Source: UBA2377 sp964429385
GTDB lineage: Bacteria; Verrucomicrobiota; Verrucomicrobiia; Opitutales; Opitutaceae
Assembly (NCBI GenBank): GCA_964429385.1
Contig: CAYSBR010000006.1
Location: 34,475-98,474, forward strand
Length of the DNA: 64,000 bases
Direction of reading: 5' to 3'
Shown: one piece after another, positions 25,292 to 34,502 of the stretch
Layout: every line of letters begins with the position of its first letter
Numbering within the stretch: the first letter of the stretch is position 1
Notes under the pieces: model-generated
The model's database searches: none
Told to the model about the DNA's origin: nothing
What the model saw: the letters and a program-made list of their open reading frames with translations, nothing else
Made by a program: the position numbers and the translations under genes

Positions 25292-27358
25292 ATGCCCCTC
25301 CCTCCCCCCGTCGTCCCCTTCCGCTGCGAACGCATTTACCACGGCGGCGACTACAACCCCGACCAATGGCCCGAAGCGATCTGGGATGAGGACGTGCGCC
25401 TCATGCGCGAGGCCGGCGTCAACATCGCCACGCTGCCCGTCTTCGGCTGGCAGGCGCTCAACCCCGCCGAAGGCGTCTTCACCTTCGACTGGCTGGACCG
25501 CATCATGGCGAAACTCGACGCCGCGGACATCGACCTCTGCCTCGCCACCGCCACCGCCTCGCAACCCGCCTGGCTCGACCAGAAATACCCCGACGCCCTC
25601 GCGTGGGACGACCACGGCCGCCGGCGGCCGCACGGCAACCGCCACACCTTCTGCCCCCACTCGCCCAACCTCCACCGCCTTCGCGGCGAGCTCGTGCGCG
25701 CCCTCGCCGACCGCTACGGCCGCCACCCGCGCGTAAAACTGTGGCACATCAACAACGAGTATGGCGGCAGCTGGCCGCAGTATTGCTACTGCCCCAACTG
25801 CGCCGGGGCCTTCCGCCACTGGCTGGAAAAACGCCACGGATCCCTCGCCGCGCTCAACGCCCACTGGAACACCGCCTTCTGGGGCCACACCTACGACAGC
25901 TTCGCCCAGGTCGAGCCGCCCTACGCCCACGGCGAAGGGTCCATCCCCGTCCTGCGCATCGACTGGCGCCGCTTTCACAACGAAAGCCTGCTCGCCTGCT
26001 ACCGGCAGGAGGTCGCGATCCTGCGCGCGCTTTCCCCCGGGGTCCCGATCACCACCAACCTCATGGGGCCCTTCATGCCACTCGACTACCGCAAGTGGGC
26101 CCCGCACCTCGACGTCATCTCGTGGGACAGCTACCCGCGCTGGAACGATCCGCCGGCGCACACCGCCTTCAAGCACGCGCTCACCCGCGGTCTGCGCGAC
26201 GGCGATCCCTTCCTCCTTCTGGAGCAAAGCCCGTCCCACCAGAACTGGTCGCCCACCTGCCGACTCAAACGCCCCGGTGAATTGCGCCAGCTCTCCCTCC
26301 AGGCCCTCGCCCACGGATCCGATTCGGTGATGTATTTCCAATGGCGGCAAAACCGCGCCGGCATCGAGAAATACCACGGCGCCGTCATCGAACATCACGG
26401 CCGCCCCGACGCCCGCGTCTTCCGCGAAGTCTCCGCCCTCGGCGCCGAGCTCGCCCGGCTCGGCCGCGCCACGCTGGCCGGCCGCACCCCCGCGCGCGCC
26501 GCCGTCCTCTTCGACTGGGAATCATGGTGGGCGCTCGACGCCTCCAGCGGTCCGCGCCGCCAGCTCGATTACCACGCCGAAGTGCTGCCCTACTACACGG
26601 CGCTGCACACCGCCGGCATCCCCACCGATGTGATCGGACTCGATGCCGATCTCGACCGTTACGACGTGATCATCGCGCCCTGGCTCACACTGCTGGACGA
26701 GCGCGATGCCGCCCGGCTGGAAACCTGCGTGCAAGCCGGCGCCAGCCTCATCGCCACGCACTTCACCGGCCGGGTGGACGTCCACGACCGGTTCCACCCG
26801 GGCGGCGCTCCCGGACCGCTGCGCCGGGTCCTCGGCCTCACGGTCGAGGAATACGACGCCCTCGCCGACGAAGAAACCAACGGCGTGCGTTTCACCGAAG
26901 CCTTCGGGCCGCACATTGGCGCCGGGGAAAGCCACGCCGCCGGCTTTCTCTGCGAACGCCTCTGGTTGCAGGGGGCGCGGGCGCTCGCGCATTACACCGA
27001 TGATTTCTACGCCGGCGAAGCCGCGGTGACCGTCCACGCCTTTGGCCGCGGTCACGCCTATTATCTCGCGACCAAGCTGGCGCCCGCAGGACTGTCCGCC
27101 TTTCTCCGCGGCGTCTGCGCCCGGCAGGACATCACCTCGACCTTGCCGGACGGCGCCCCGCCGCCCGCCGGAGTGGAAGCCACCCTCCGCACCTCCCCGG
27201 AAGGCGCGCCGCTGCTCTATCTCATCAACCATGCCGGCACTCCGCAGGAAATTCCGCTGCCCGCCGGCCACCATGAAAACCTGCTCACCGGCGAGCGGCA
27301 CACCGCCCGGCTCACCCTGGCTCCGCGCGATGGCGTGATCCTTCGGCCGCTCTCCTGA
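25292..27358 (+). CDS. GH42 beta-galactosidase
   Basis: The 688-residue protein lacks a signal peptide and begins YHGGDYNPDQWPEAIWDEDVRLMREAGVN, a GH42 signature. The acid/base Glu156 is in HINNEYGG and the nucleophile Glu311 in LLLEQSPS. Cys residues in YCYCPNCAGAF fit the zinc cluster seen in some GH42 enzymes. The TIM barrel is followed by the trimerisation domain (from about 395) and a small C-terminal beta domain. In the cytoplasm it would remove galactose from imported oligosaccharides, such as the galactosyl side chains of xyloglucan. An alpha-L-arabinopyranosidase activity is a known alternative in the family. It lies 16 bases after the permease gene. Confidence 0.93.
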   Translation: MPLPPPVVPFRCERIYHGGDYNPDQWPEAIWDEDVRLMREAGVNIATLPVFGWQALNPAEGVFTFDWLDRIMAKLDAADIDLCLATATASQPAWLDQKYPDALAWDDHGRRRPHGNRHTFCPHSPNLHRLRGELVRALADRYGRHPRVKLWHINNEYGGSWPQYCYCPNCAGAFRHWLEKRHGSLAALNAHWNTAFWGHTYDSFAQVEPPYAHGEGSIPVLRIDWRRFHNESLLACYRQEVAILRALSPGVPITTNLMGPFMPLDYRKWAPHLDVISWDSYPRWNDPPAHTAFKHALTRGLRDGDPFLLLEQSPSHQNWSPTCRLKRPGELRQLSLQALAHGSDSVMYFQWRQNRAGIEKYHGAVIEHHGRPDARVFREVSALGAELARLGRATLAGRTPARAAVLFDWESWWALDASSGPRRQLDYHAEVLPYYTALHTAGIPTDVIGLDADLDRYDVIIAPWLTLLDERDAARLETCVQAGASLIATHFTGRVDVHDRFHPGGAPGPLRRVLGLTVEEYDALADEETNGVRFTEAFGPHIGAGESHAAGFLCERLWLQGARALAHYTDDFYAGEAAVTVHAFGRGHAYYLATKLAPAGLSAFLRGVCARQDITSTLPDGAPPPAGVEATLRTSPEGAPLLYLINHAGTPQEIPLPAGHHENLLTGERHTARLTLAPRDGVILRPLS

Positions 27359-27368
27359 ACCCTTCCTC

Positions 27369-29705
27369 ATGAAATTCACCGACGGCCAATGGCTGCACCA
27401 GCCCGGAGTCACCGCCCACCATCCCGCCGAGGCGCACGCTGTTTCACACGATGACCGCCGTCTGGTCGTGCACGCCCCGACCCGGCCCATCCGGCACCGC
27501 GGCGACACGCTGCAAGGTCCCCTGCTCACGATCACGCTGAGCTCGCCGCACCCGGGCGTGGCGCGGGTGCGCATCGAACACTTCACCGGCGGCAACCGGA
27601 CGATGCCGACCATCCCCCTGCAAACCCCCGACACCATCCCGGTACGCATCGAGCAACGGGAAACCGAGGCCGTGCTGAACACCGGCGACCTCGCCGTCCG
27701 CGTACGCACCCGGGGCGGCTGGGAGATCAGCTTCGAACAGCAGGGCCGCACGCTCACCCAAAGCAGCGGCCGCGGCATCGGCTACATCCAGCACGCCGGC
27801 GGCGGGGCCTTCGTCCACGAACAGCTCTCCCTCGGCGTCGGCGAATGCGTTTACGGCCTCGGTGAACGCTTCACCGCCTTCGTGAAAAACGGCCAGGTGG
27901 TGGACAACACCAACAAGGACGGCGGCACCGGCAGCGACCAGGCCTACAAGGCCGTGCCATTTTATCTGACCAACCGCGGCTACGGCGTGCTCGTCAACGA
28001 GACCGGGCCGGTCTCCTTCGAGGTCGCCTCCGAGCGCGTGTCGCGCGTGCAGTTCAGCCTGCCCGGGGAAAGCCTGGAATATTTCCTCATCGCCGGCCCG
28101 ACGCCCAAGGATGTGCTCCGCCGCCTCGCCGCGCTCACGGGCCATCCGGCCCTGCCGCCCGCCTGGTCGTTCGGCCTCTGGCTCTCGACCTCCTTCACGA
28201 CCAACTACGACGAAGCCACCGTCACACGCTTCCTCGATGGCATGACGCAGCGCGATCTGCCGCTGCATGTGTTTCATTTCGACTGCTTCTGGATGCGCGA
28301 GTTCGAGTGGACCAACTTCGAGTGGGATCCCCGTGTGTTTCCCGATCCGGCGGGGATGCTGCGACGCCTGCGCGACCGCGGACTGCGGGTCTGCGTCTGG
28401 ATCAACTCCTACATCGCGCAGCGCTCGCGGCTCTTCGCCGAGGCCGCGCAAAAAGGCTACCTGCTGAAGCGGACCGACGGCGGCGTATGGCAGACCGACC
28501 TCTGGCAACCGGGCATGGGCATCGTGGACTTCACCAACCCCGAAGCCGCCGCCTGGTTCGCGGACCACATCCGGGCGCTGGTGCGGCAGGGCGTGGATGC
28601 CATCAAGACCGACTTCGGCGAACGCATCCCGGTGGAAGGCGTGGTCTGGCACAACGGCGCCGATCCCGCCGGCATGCACAACCTCTACCCAATCCTTTAC
28701 AACGAAACCGTCTTCCGCGCGCTCGAAGCGGAACGCGGCCCGGGTGAAGCCGTGCTCTTTGCCCGCGCCGCCTATGCCTCGGGCCAGCGCTTCCCCGCGC
28801 ACTGGGGCGGCGATTGCTGGTCCACGCTGGAATCCATGGCCGAATCGCTGCGCGGCGGCCTCTCGCTCAGCCTCTGCGGCTTCGGCTACTGGAGTCACGA
28901 CATCGGCGGTTTCGAGGGCACGGCCCCCGCCCATGTTTACAAGCGCTGGGCGGCCTTCGGCCTGCTCTCCTCGCACAGCCGCCTGCATGGCAGCAGCAGC
29001 TACCGCGTGCCGTGGGCCTACGATGAGGAAGCCTGCGAGGTCGTGCGTTTCTTCACCCGATTGAAATGCCGGCTCATGCCCTACCTGTGGAGCGCGGCGA
29101 TCGAAGCCCATCGCGAGGGCGTGCCCATGCTGCGCGCCCTGCTGCTCGAATTTCCCGACGATCCCGCGACACACACCCTCGACCGGCAGTATCTGCTCGG
29201 CGGCGCGCTGCTCGTCGCGCCGGTCTTCACAGAATCCGGCGAGGCCGATTACTATCTGCCGGCGGGCAACTGGACGCACCTGCTCACCGGCGAGGTGCAG
29301 ACCGGCGGTCGCTGGCATCGCGCGCAGCATGGATTTCTCAGCCTGCCGCTCTTCGTGCGGCCCGGCACCGTGCTGCCGCTCGGCGCGCGCGACGACCGGC
29401 CGGATTATGATTTCGCCGACGGCGTGACCCTCCGGATTTACCAGCCCGCCGACGGCGTCACGGTCCGTGGCAGCGTTTCCACGCTGCAAGGAGAACCCGC
29501 GTTGCACTACGCCCTCGCGCGTTCCGGCCGGCAGCTTGATATCCAGGTGGACGGTCCCGCCGCCGGCAACTGGCGGATGCAGATCGTCGGAGCCACTCAC
29601 GCGGAGTCCGCCGCCGGCACGATCACGGCCGACCCGCTCGGGCCCGTGATCACACCCGCGCCCGGCACCCGCGTCTTGCAGCTTGTCCTGACGGAAGGGG
29701 CCTGA
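27369..29705 (+). CDS. yicI: GH31 alpha-xylosidase (YicI-like)
   Basis: The 778-residue protein is co-linear with E. coli YicI over its full length, from MKFTDGQWLHQPGV onward, including LPPAWSFGLWLSTSFTTNYDEATV, the nucleophile Asp415 in KTDFGERIP, the acid/base Asp482 in HWGGDCW, and GFGYWSHDIGGFEGTAPAHVYKRW. The FDCFWM motif before the nucleophile is typical of xylosidases rather than glucosidases. YicI removes alpha-1,6-xylose from isoprimeverose and xyloglucan oligosaccharides in the cytoplasm. No signal peptide is present, consistent with action after uptake. It begins 10 bases after GH42 in one operon with the transporter. Confidence 0.95.
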   Translation: MKFTDGQWLHQPGVTAHHPAEAHAVSHDDRRLVVHAPTRPIRHRGDTLQGPLLTITLSSPHPGVARVRIEHFTGGNRTMPTIPLQTPDTIPVRIEQRETEAVLNTGDLAVRVRTRGGWEISFEQQGRTLTQSSGRGIGYIQHAGGGAFVHEQLSLGVGECVYGLGERFTAFVKNGQVVDNTNKDGGTGSDQAYKAVPFYLTNRGYGVLVNETGPVSFEVASERVSRVQFSLPGESLEYFLIAGPTPKDVLRRLAALTGHPALPPAWSFGLWLSTSFTTNYDEATVTRFLDGMTQRDLPLHVFHFDCFWMREFEWTNFEWDPRVFPDPAGMLRRLRDRGLRVCVWINSYIAQRSRLFAEAAQKGYLLKRTDGGVWQTDLWQPGMGIVDFTNPEAAAWFADHIRALVRQGVDAIKTDFGERIPVEGVVWHNGADPAGMHNLYPILYNETVFRALEAERGPGEAVLFARAAYASGQRFPAHWGGDCWSTLESMAESLRGGLSLSLCGFGYWSHDIGGFEGTAPAHVYKRWAAFGLLSSHSRLHGSSSYRVPWAYDEEACEVVRFFTRLKCRLMPYLWSAAIEAHREGVPMLRALLLEFPDDPATHTLDRQYLLGGALLVAPVFTESGEADYYLPAGNWTHLLTGEVQTGGRWHRAQHGFLSLPLFVRPGTVLPLGARDDRPDYDFADGVTLRIYQPADGVTVRGSVSTLQGEPALHYALARSGRQLDIQVDGPAAGNWRMQIVGATHAESAAGTITADPLGPVITPAPGTRVLQLVLTEGA

Positions 29706-29720
29706 TGCCCTGAAAATGCC

Positions 29721-30815
29721 ATGCCTCGAACCCGGAAAGCCAAGACCGTGCGCGCCGCCACCCTCGCGGATGTGGGCCGCGCCGCCGGGGTCTCGGCCAT
29801 GGCGGCCTCGGCGGTGTTGAACAATGCGCGCACCTCCTCGCGCATCTCCCCCGCGACGCGCGACCTGATTCTCAAAGCCGCCGCCAAACTCGCCTACCGG
29901 CCCAATGCCGCGGCCCGCGCCCTCGCCGACCGGCGCATGCACACCCTGGGGGTGGCCGCGGTGATCGAAGACGGCGAACTCAACCACTACTTTCTCGAAG
30001 TCTTCAACGGCATCCTGGAGGCCGCCACGCGGCACGAGCAGAACACCACCGTGTTCACCCTGCACAACTGGGAACACGACACCGCCCGCCTGCACGGCAT
30101 CTGCGACGGCCGGATTGACGGCCTCATCCTTGTCGCCCCCACCTGTGAATCCGCCCAGGTGGCTCTGCCCGCGCACACGCCCTTTGTCGCCGTCCACGCC
30201 AACGCCCCGCTGCCCAACGTCGCCAACATCGAAAGCGACGAGGAGCGCGGCGCCCGCGAACTCGTGCGCCATCTGATCACCCTCGGCCACCGGCGCATCC
30301 TGCATCTCACGGGCCCCGCCGGGCTCCTCGGCACCGAACGCCGCATCCGCGGTTACCGGCAAGCCCTGAAGGAGGCACGTATCCCCTTCGACCGCGACCT
30401 GCTGGTCCCGGCCTCCTTCGACACCCACCAGGGCCGGGACGCCATGAATGCCTGGATCCAGCACCACGCCGGCCAGCCGCTGCCGCAGGCCATCTTCTGC
30501 GCCAACGACGGCACGGCCATCGGCTGCCTGGAGGCTCTGGCCGGAGCGGGCCTGCGCGTGCCCGAAGATATTTCCGTCGCCGGATTCGACGACACTCTCG
30601 CCGCCCGCAGCACGGTGCCCCAGCTGACCACGGTGCGGCAGCCGCTGCGCGCGATGGGCGCCCGTGCGGTCGAGTTGCTGCTGGCCCGGATAGGGGCCGA
30701 CAAAAAATCCTCCGCACCGGTCGATGCGGATGTTTTTGCGACCGAGCTGGTCATCCGGGCCTCCACCGGAGCGCCTCCCGCCACCCCGCAACGGGTTCCC
30801 GCCCAACAGGCTTAA
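29721..30815 (+). CDS. LacI-family transcriptional regulator 2
   Basis: The 364-residue regulator has helix-turn-helix ATLADVGRAAGVSAMAASAVLNNARTSSRIS at about 13-43 and an effector domain (LGVAAVIEDGELNHYFLEVFNGILEAA; DGRIDGLILVAPTC; EDISVAGFDDTLAARSTVPQLTTVRQP). It is paralogous to the regulator at 11987 along the whole length; the recognition helices differ by one residue (SAMAASAV versus STMAASAV), so they may read the same operator. It is the last gene of the transporter-GH42-GH31 operon, 15 bases after GH31. Its stop overlaps the convergent HAD gene by four bases. Confidence 0.93.
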   Translation: MPRTRKAKTVRAATLADVGRAAGVSAMAASAVLNNARTSSRISPATRDLILKAAAKLAYRPNAAARALADRRMHTLGVAAVIEDGELNHYFLEVFNGILEAATRHEQNTTVFTLHNWEHDTARLHGICDGRIDGLILVAPTCESAQVALPAHTPFVAVHANAPLPNVANIESDEERGARELVRHLITLGHRRILHLTGPAGLLGTERRIRGYRQALKEARIPFDRDLLVPASFDTHQGRDAMNAWIQHHAGQPLPQAIFCANDGTAIGCLEALAGAGLRVPEDISVAGFDDTLAARSTVPQLTTVRQPLRAMGARAVELLLARIGADKKSSAPVDADVFATELVIRASTGAPPATPQRVPAQQA

Positions 30816-31591
30816 AGCGCCCCAAGCGCCGCCACGCTCGATACCACCCGGCCGGGTTTGACCCGCGCCGATCCGGCCAGAGCGGCGGAGGTATGACCGC
30901 TGAGCACGAGGACCGACGGCAGGCCGGCCCGGCTCGCCCCAAGAATATCGGTGTCCAGCCGGTCGCCCACCATGACGAGCCGGCGTCGCGGCAGGCCGAG
31001 CCGCGTCGCGGCCAGACGATAAAGATCGGGACCGGGTTTTCCGATCACCCGGGGCTTCACGCCGGTCATGCGCTCCAACCCGGCCAGAAAGAAACCGCAT
31101 TCGGGCGCCGGACCGCGCTCGGTGGGAAATGAAGGATCGGGATTCGTCGCGACAAACGGCACGCCGCGCAGGATGAACCGCGCCGCCGCGGCCAGCCGCG
31201 CGTAATCCACCCGCCGGTCGAGCCCGACGACCACATGCGTCGGGCGCGGGCTGTCGCTCTCGATACCCGCCTCCGCCAGTGCGATGTGAAAAGCCGGCTC
31301 ACCGATGGCAAAGACCCGGCGGGTGCCGGCCTCCGCCAGCCACGCCGCGGTCGCCTGTCCCGCGGTCAGGATGCGCTCCGCCGGCACCGGGATCGCCATG
31401 CGCGCCAGTTTCGCGGCGAGCTCTTCAGGCGAGAAACACGCGTGATTCGTGATGCACAGATAGGGCGTGCCCGCCGCGTGCAGCCGCCGGATGAAACCCG
31501 CCGCGCCGGGCACCGGGCGGCGCCCGCGGTAGAGCACCCCGTCCATATCGAGGAGATAGCCGGCCGGAACCTGTTCGGTGCGCGCGCTCAC
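30812..31591 (-). CDS. HAD-superfamily phosphatase, NagD type (HAD-IIA)
   Basis: The 259-residue protein shows the four HAD motifs: YLLDMDGVLYRG (nucleophile and acid Asp), CITNHACFS (Thr), the Lys in IGKPGPDLY, and MVGDRLDTDILGA. The type II cap sits between motifs 2 and 3. NagD-like enzymes dephosphorylate nucleoside monophosphates or small sugar phosphates in the cytoplasm. It overlaps the upstream metallophosphoesterase gene by ATGA and converges on the LacI gene by four bases with no terminator between. Its substrate is unknown; the neighbourhood suggests sugar phosphate clean-up but does not show it. Confidence 0.9.
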   Translation of the reverse strand: MSARTEQVPAGYLLDMDGVLYRGRRPVPGAAGFIRRLHAAGTPYLCITNHACFSPEELAAKLARMAIPVPAERILTAGQATAAWLAEAGTRRVFAIGEPAFHIALAEAGIESDSPRPTHVVVGLDRRVDYARLAAAARFILRGVPFVATNPDPSFPTERGPAPECGFFLAGLERMTGVKPRVIGKPGPDLYRLAATRLGLPRRRLVMVGDRLDTDILGASRAGLPSVLVLSGHTSAALAGSARVKPGRVVSSVAALGAL

Positions 31592-32505
31592 AGCGGAATG
31601 GAAAAGCGGCGCTCCACTGCATTGCCGCGCAGATAGGCGGCGGGCGCGGGATGCGCCGGGTCGGTGTAGTCCTTCCGGTAGCGCGGCGCACCGTGAAGGT
31701 TGGTCGAGGGCGCGTGCAAACCGGCCGGCAAACCGCGCACCTCGACCTCGATGCTCTGTGGCGTCACCGTGACCACCGGATAATCATGCGGGAAGGATGC
31801 CGTGCCCGCCGTCACGAGTTGCCACACACCACCCTGCTTTGTGGCGCCCGTGAGATGCAGATGGCCGGAAATGATCAGCCGCACATCGCGCCCTTCGACC
31901 TCAAGCGCATCGAGCAGCTCGATTTCAAGGGATTTGTAGGAGAGGAAGCCGAAGCTTTCACGCAACACGGCGTTGTCGCGCACCGGCAGCAACGGGATGT
32001 GACAGACCACGATCTTCGGCACCCCGGGGCGCGCGGTCAGCAGCCGGCGAAACGCCGCGACGCGCGCTTCACGACGTGGCGCGGTGACATGAAACGTGCC
32101 CGCGTTGTTGAGCACGATGATCTCCGCCGCGCCCGCCGGGACCGCGTAGTCGAATTTGTCCGCGCCGAAGGCGCGCACATACGGCTCCTCGTAGGCCGCA
32201 TCGCCTTCGGCCTGGCTGATCTCGTGATTGCCGCAGCACGGATGAAACGGCACGGGCAGCCGCGCCAGGCGCTCGCGCAGCGCCGCCATCTCCGCGGTGA
32301 TCGCGGACAGGTTTTCCCCATGGATGAGGTCGCCCCCACCCAGCAGGAAATCGATCCCGGCCAATTCACCGCCGGGCTCCACTTGATTCAACAGCCACTC
32401 CGCCCGTGCATTGGCGCCGGGATAACCGGGGGCCGTCGCGGCATTGACCGCAAACTGCGCGTGCAGGTCGTTGCAGACGGCGAAGCGGACCCGGTCGGCG
32501 GCCAT
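31588..32505 (-). CDS. Calcineurin-like metallophosphoesterase
   Basis: The 305-residue protein has the metallophosphoesterase metal-site blocks in order: AVCNDLHAQ (first Asp/His), FLLGGGDLIHGE, CCGNHEIS, VVCHIPLL, and IISGHLHLTGA. No signal peptide is visible, so it acts in the cytoplasm or is exported by another route. Similar proteins in sugar loci remain uncharacterised; phosphodiesters, glycerophosphodiesters or phosphosugars are possible substrates. It starts two bases after the hydrolase gene at 32508 ends and is translationally coupled to the HAD phosphatase, so the three likely form one transcript. Confidence 0.88.
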   Translation of the reverse strand: MAADRVRFAVCNDLHAQFAVNAATAPGYPGANARAEWLLNQVEPGGELAGIDFLLGGGDLIHGENLSAITAEMAALRERLARLPVPFHPCCGNHEISQAEGDAAYEEPYVRAFGADKFDYAVPAGAAEIIVLNNAGTFHVTAPRREARVAAFRRLLTARPGVPKIVVCHIPLLPVRDNAVLRESFGFLSYKSLEIELLDALEVEGRDVRLIISGHLHLTGATKQGGVWQLVTAGTASFPHDYPVVTVTPQSIEVEVRGLPAGLHAPSTNLHGAPRYRKDYTDPAHPAPAAYLRGNAVERRFSIPL

Positions 32506-32507
32506 CG

Positions 32508-34502
32508 TCAGTAACCCAGCTCCACCATCTGGTGCGCGGTGAACTCGGGCACGGTGAATTCGACTCCGTCGTCATGCGTCGTGAAGGGCAGATCGGCGCC
32601 CTCGGGCACGAGCCGGACGGCCTTCACCTTGCGCGGCAGGCGCAGCCGCACGCGGGTGTCGCGCAGCGGGATGAGATCCTCGATGATCTCCACGTTCTGG
32701 CCGCGGAAGGTGCCACGCACGCTGGTTGGCGCATAGAGCAGGTGCGCCACGTAGCGCCGCTCGCCGCGCTGCTCCAGCACGTTGATCCGCCCCGCCGAGG
32801 GCAGGCTCGTCTCCACCGGCAGTTTGTCCGCCAGAAGCTGCCGGAGCGCCGCCGCGAAGAAATCGCGGTAGAGCGGCTGGCCATAAGTGCGGTAGGCCGT
32901 GAAGAGATTGTGCGCGAAATAGGCGACATTCCGGCTGATGACCGCCGCGGGGGAAACCTTTCCGGGCGCGTCGGGCGCATGCTGGTGCGAGCAATAGTGC
33001 TCCCACGTGCGGTTGAAGTAGGAAGCATGGCGCGCCACCAGCACGCGCGCGGTGGTGGGCTTGAGCTCGAAGGCGCCGCCCGGGATCACGATGGAAGACT
33101 TCACCGGCACCTCCGGCGTCAGCGGAGTCGCGAGCAGGTAATCCGGATCATTGAGTGAGCGCCCCAGCAGCTTCGCCCCCGGATCGAGAGCAAACTTCTC
33201 CTGCTTTTCGTCGAGCAGCGCCGAGCCCGCCGCGATAATGCGGCCACCGGCGGCGAGGAACTTCTTCGCCTTCGCGAGGAAGGGTGCCGTCATCACAAAG
33301 CTGTCCGGCAGCACCACGAGGTCGAAGTCGCCCCAGTCCGCATGTTCATCGAGCACCACGAAGGGCTGGTGCAGTTCCAGCAGCATCCGGCCCACCCCCT
33401 CGTCAGCCACCACCGAATACGCATGCCCGCCCCGCCAGCGGTGCTGGTTTTGCTCGCAGCTCACCAGCGCGATGCGGACCACGGGTTTCACCCGGTCGCA
33501 CCACGGCTCCTTGCGCTCCACCTCCGCGTAGGCCGCGCCGATGAGCCGGTAGGTATCGAGATTCATCTCGCCGTCGGGATGCAGCTGGTCGCCCACGCTG
33601 CACTTGGCCCCGTAGGCCAGCATCGCACCGCACTCATAGCGCAGCGCGGCCGGACGCTTGAACCCGCCGAATTCGCCCCACGTATTATGAAACTTCCCGG
33701 TCATCCCGAGAAAATCGCTCTTCTGCGTGATGGCGTAGCGCGCCGACATCGGGAAGTGGTCGTAACCCCAGCCGCCGGTCGGCAGCGACTCCAGCTCCAG
33801 ATGGCTGTTGTAGGCAAGGGCCTTGCGGGCACCGATCGAGATGTGGCCCGAGTTGTGAAAGACCGGAGTATCCTTGCGCACGGAGCGCACCGCCCGGTTG
33901 ACCGCGCGGAAATACCGGTGGAGCACCTCCTCCGCGTAAGATTGCGCATCGGTGTCATTCTCGGGGTTGTAGCCCAGCTTCTTCATCTCCTGCAGGGCAT
34001 CCTCGCTGTAGTCGCGATGCGTGCCGATGATATCCAGGAAAATGCCGTCGTTGTCCGGCCAGCGCTGCACGACCTCCTCGATCTGCGCGCACAGATAGCC
34101 GAGATACGGGGAGTTGAAACGCATGATGCGCACGAACCACTCGACCTCCAGCGGCTTGTAGCTCGTGCCGTCCTTCTTCTTCACAATCCACGTGGGATTG
34201 GCGAAGGCCATCACCTCATCGAGCCCCGCGCTCAGGTAGATGGGGCAGCGCACATCAATCTCGCGACAGGCATCAATCTGCCGCGCCAGCAGATCGGTCT
34301 TCAGGTGCGGATGCATCTTCCCCACCTTCGTCGGGTGATAGCTGTAGCCATGGTGGCACTTGGAGAAGAGCGTGATCGAGTTGACGTGCCCGATCTTGAG
34401 CGCCTCCTGAAACTGCCGCTTGTTGAACTTCTCCCCGATGCCGGGGATCAGTCCGCTGGTGTGGAAATCGAGGTGAACCTGTCGGAAACGTAGGTGATGC
34501 AT
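32508..34502 (-). CDS. GHL6/GH42-like glycoside hydrolase (possible GH151 alpha-L-fucosidase)
   Basis: From the ATG at 34502 the protein is 664 residues, with no signal peptide. The N-terminal half (VHLDFHTSGLIPGIGEKFNKRQFQ, SITLFSKCHHGYSYHPTKVG, DNDGIFLDIIG) matches the GHL6 type of TIM-barrel hydrolase. Residues about 370-560 (RIALVSCEQNQHRWRGGHAYSVVADEGVGRML, DFDLVVLPDSFVMT) resemble the GH42 trimerisation domain, and a C-terminal beta domain follows. GH151 alpha-L-fucosidases have this general build, and fucose is a terminal xyloglucan side-chain sugar, so that activity is attractive. Catalytic residues were not identified with certainty. The frame opens 18 codons upstream with a poor start. 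Confidence 0.7.
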   Translation of the reverse strand: MHHLRFRQVHLDFHTSGLIPGIGEKFNKRQFQEALKIGHVNSITLFSKCHHGYSYHPTKVGKMHPHLKTDLLARQIDACREIDVRCPIYLSAGLDEVMAFANPTWIVKKKDGTSYKPLEVEWFVRIMRFNSPYLGYLCAQIEEVVQRWPDNDGIFLDIIGTHRDYSEDALQEMKKLGYNPENDTDAQSYAEEVLHRYFRAVNRAVRSVRKDTPVFHNSGHISIGARKALAYNSHLELESLPTGGWGYDHFPMSARYAITQKSDFLGMTGKFHNTWGEFGGFKRPAALRYECGAMLAYGAKCSVGDQLHPDGEMNLDTYRLIGAAYAEVERKEPWCDRVKPVVRIALVSCEQNQHRWRGGHAYSVVADEGVGRMLLELHQPFVVLDEHADWGDFDLVVLPDSFVMTAPFLAKAKKFLAAGGRIIAAGSALLDEKQEKFALDPGAKLLGRSLNDPDYLLATPLTPEVPVKSSIVIPGGAFELKPTTARVLVARHASYFNRTWEHYCSHQHAPDAPGKVSPAAVISRNVAYFAHNLFTAYRTYGQPLYRDFFAAALRQLLADKLPVETSLPSAGRINVLEQRGERRYVAHLLYAPTSVRGTFRGQNVEIIEDLIPLRDTRVRLRLPRKVKAVRLVPEGADLPFTTHDDGVEFTVPEFTAHQMVELGY

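Noticed and set aside
27444..31100. A 1218-residue minus-strand open frame across the GH31 and LacI genes
   Set aside because: It mirrors the coding strand of a YicI-like enzyme and a LacI regulator; composition is Gly/Ala/His-rich without fold pattern.
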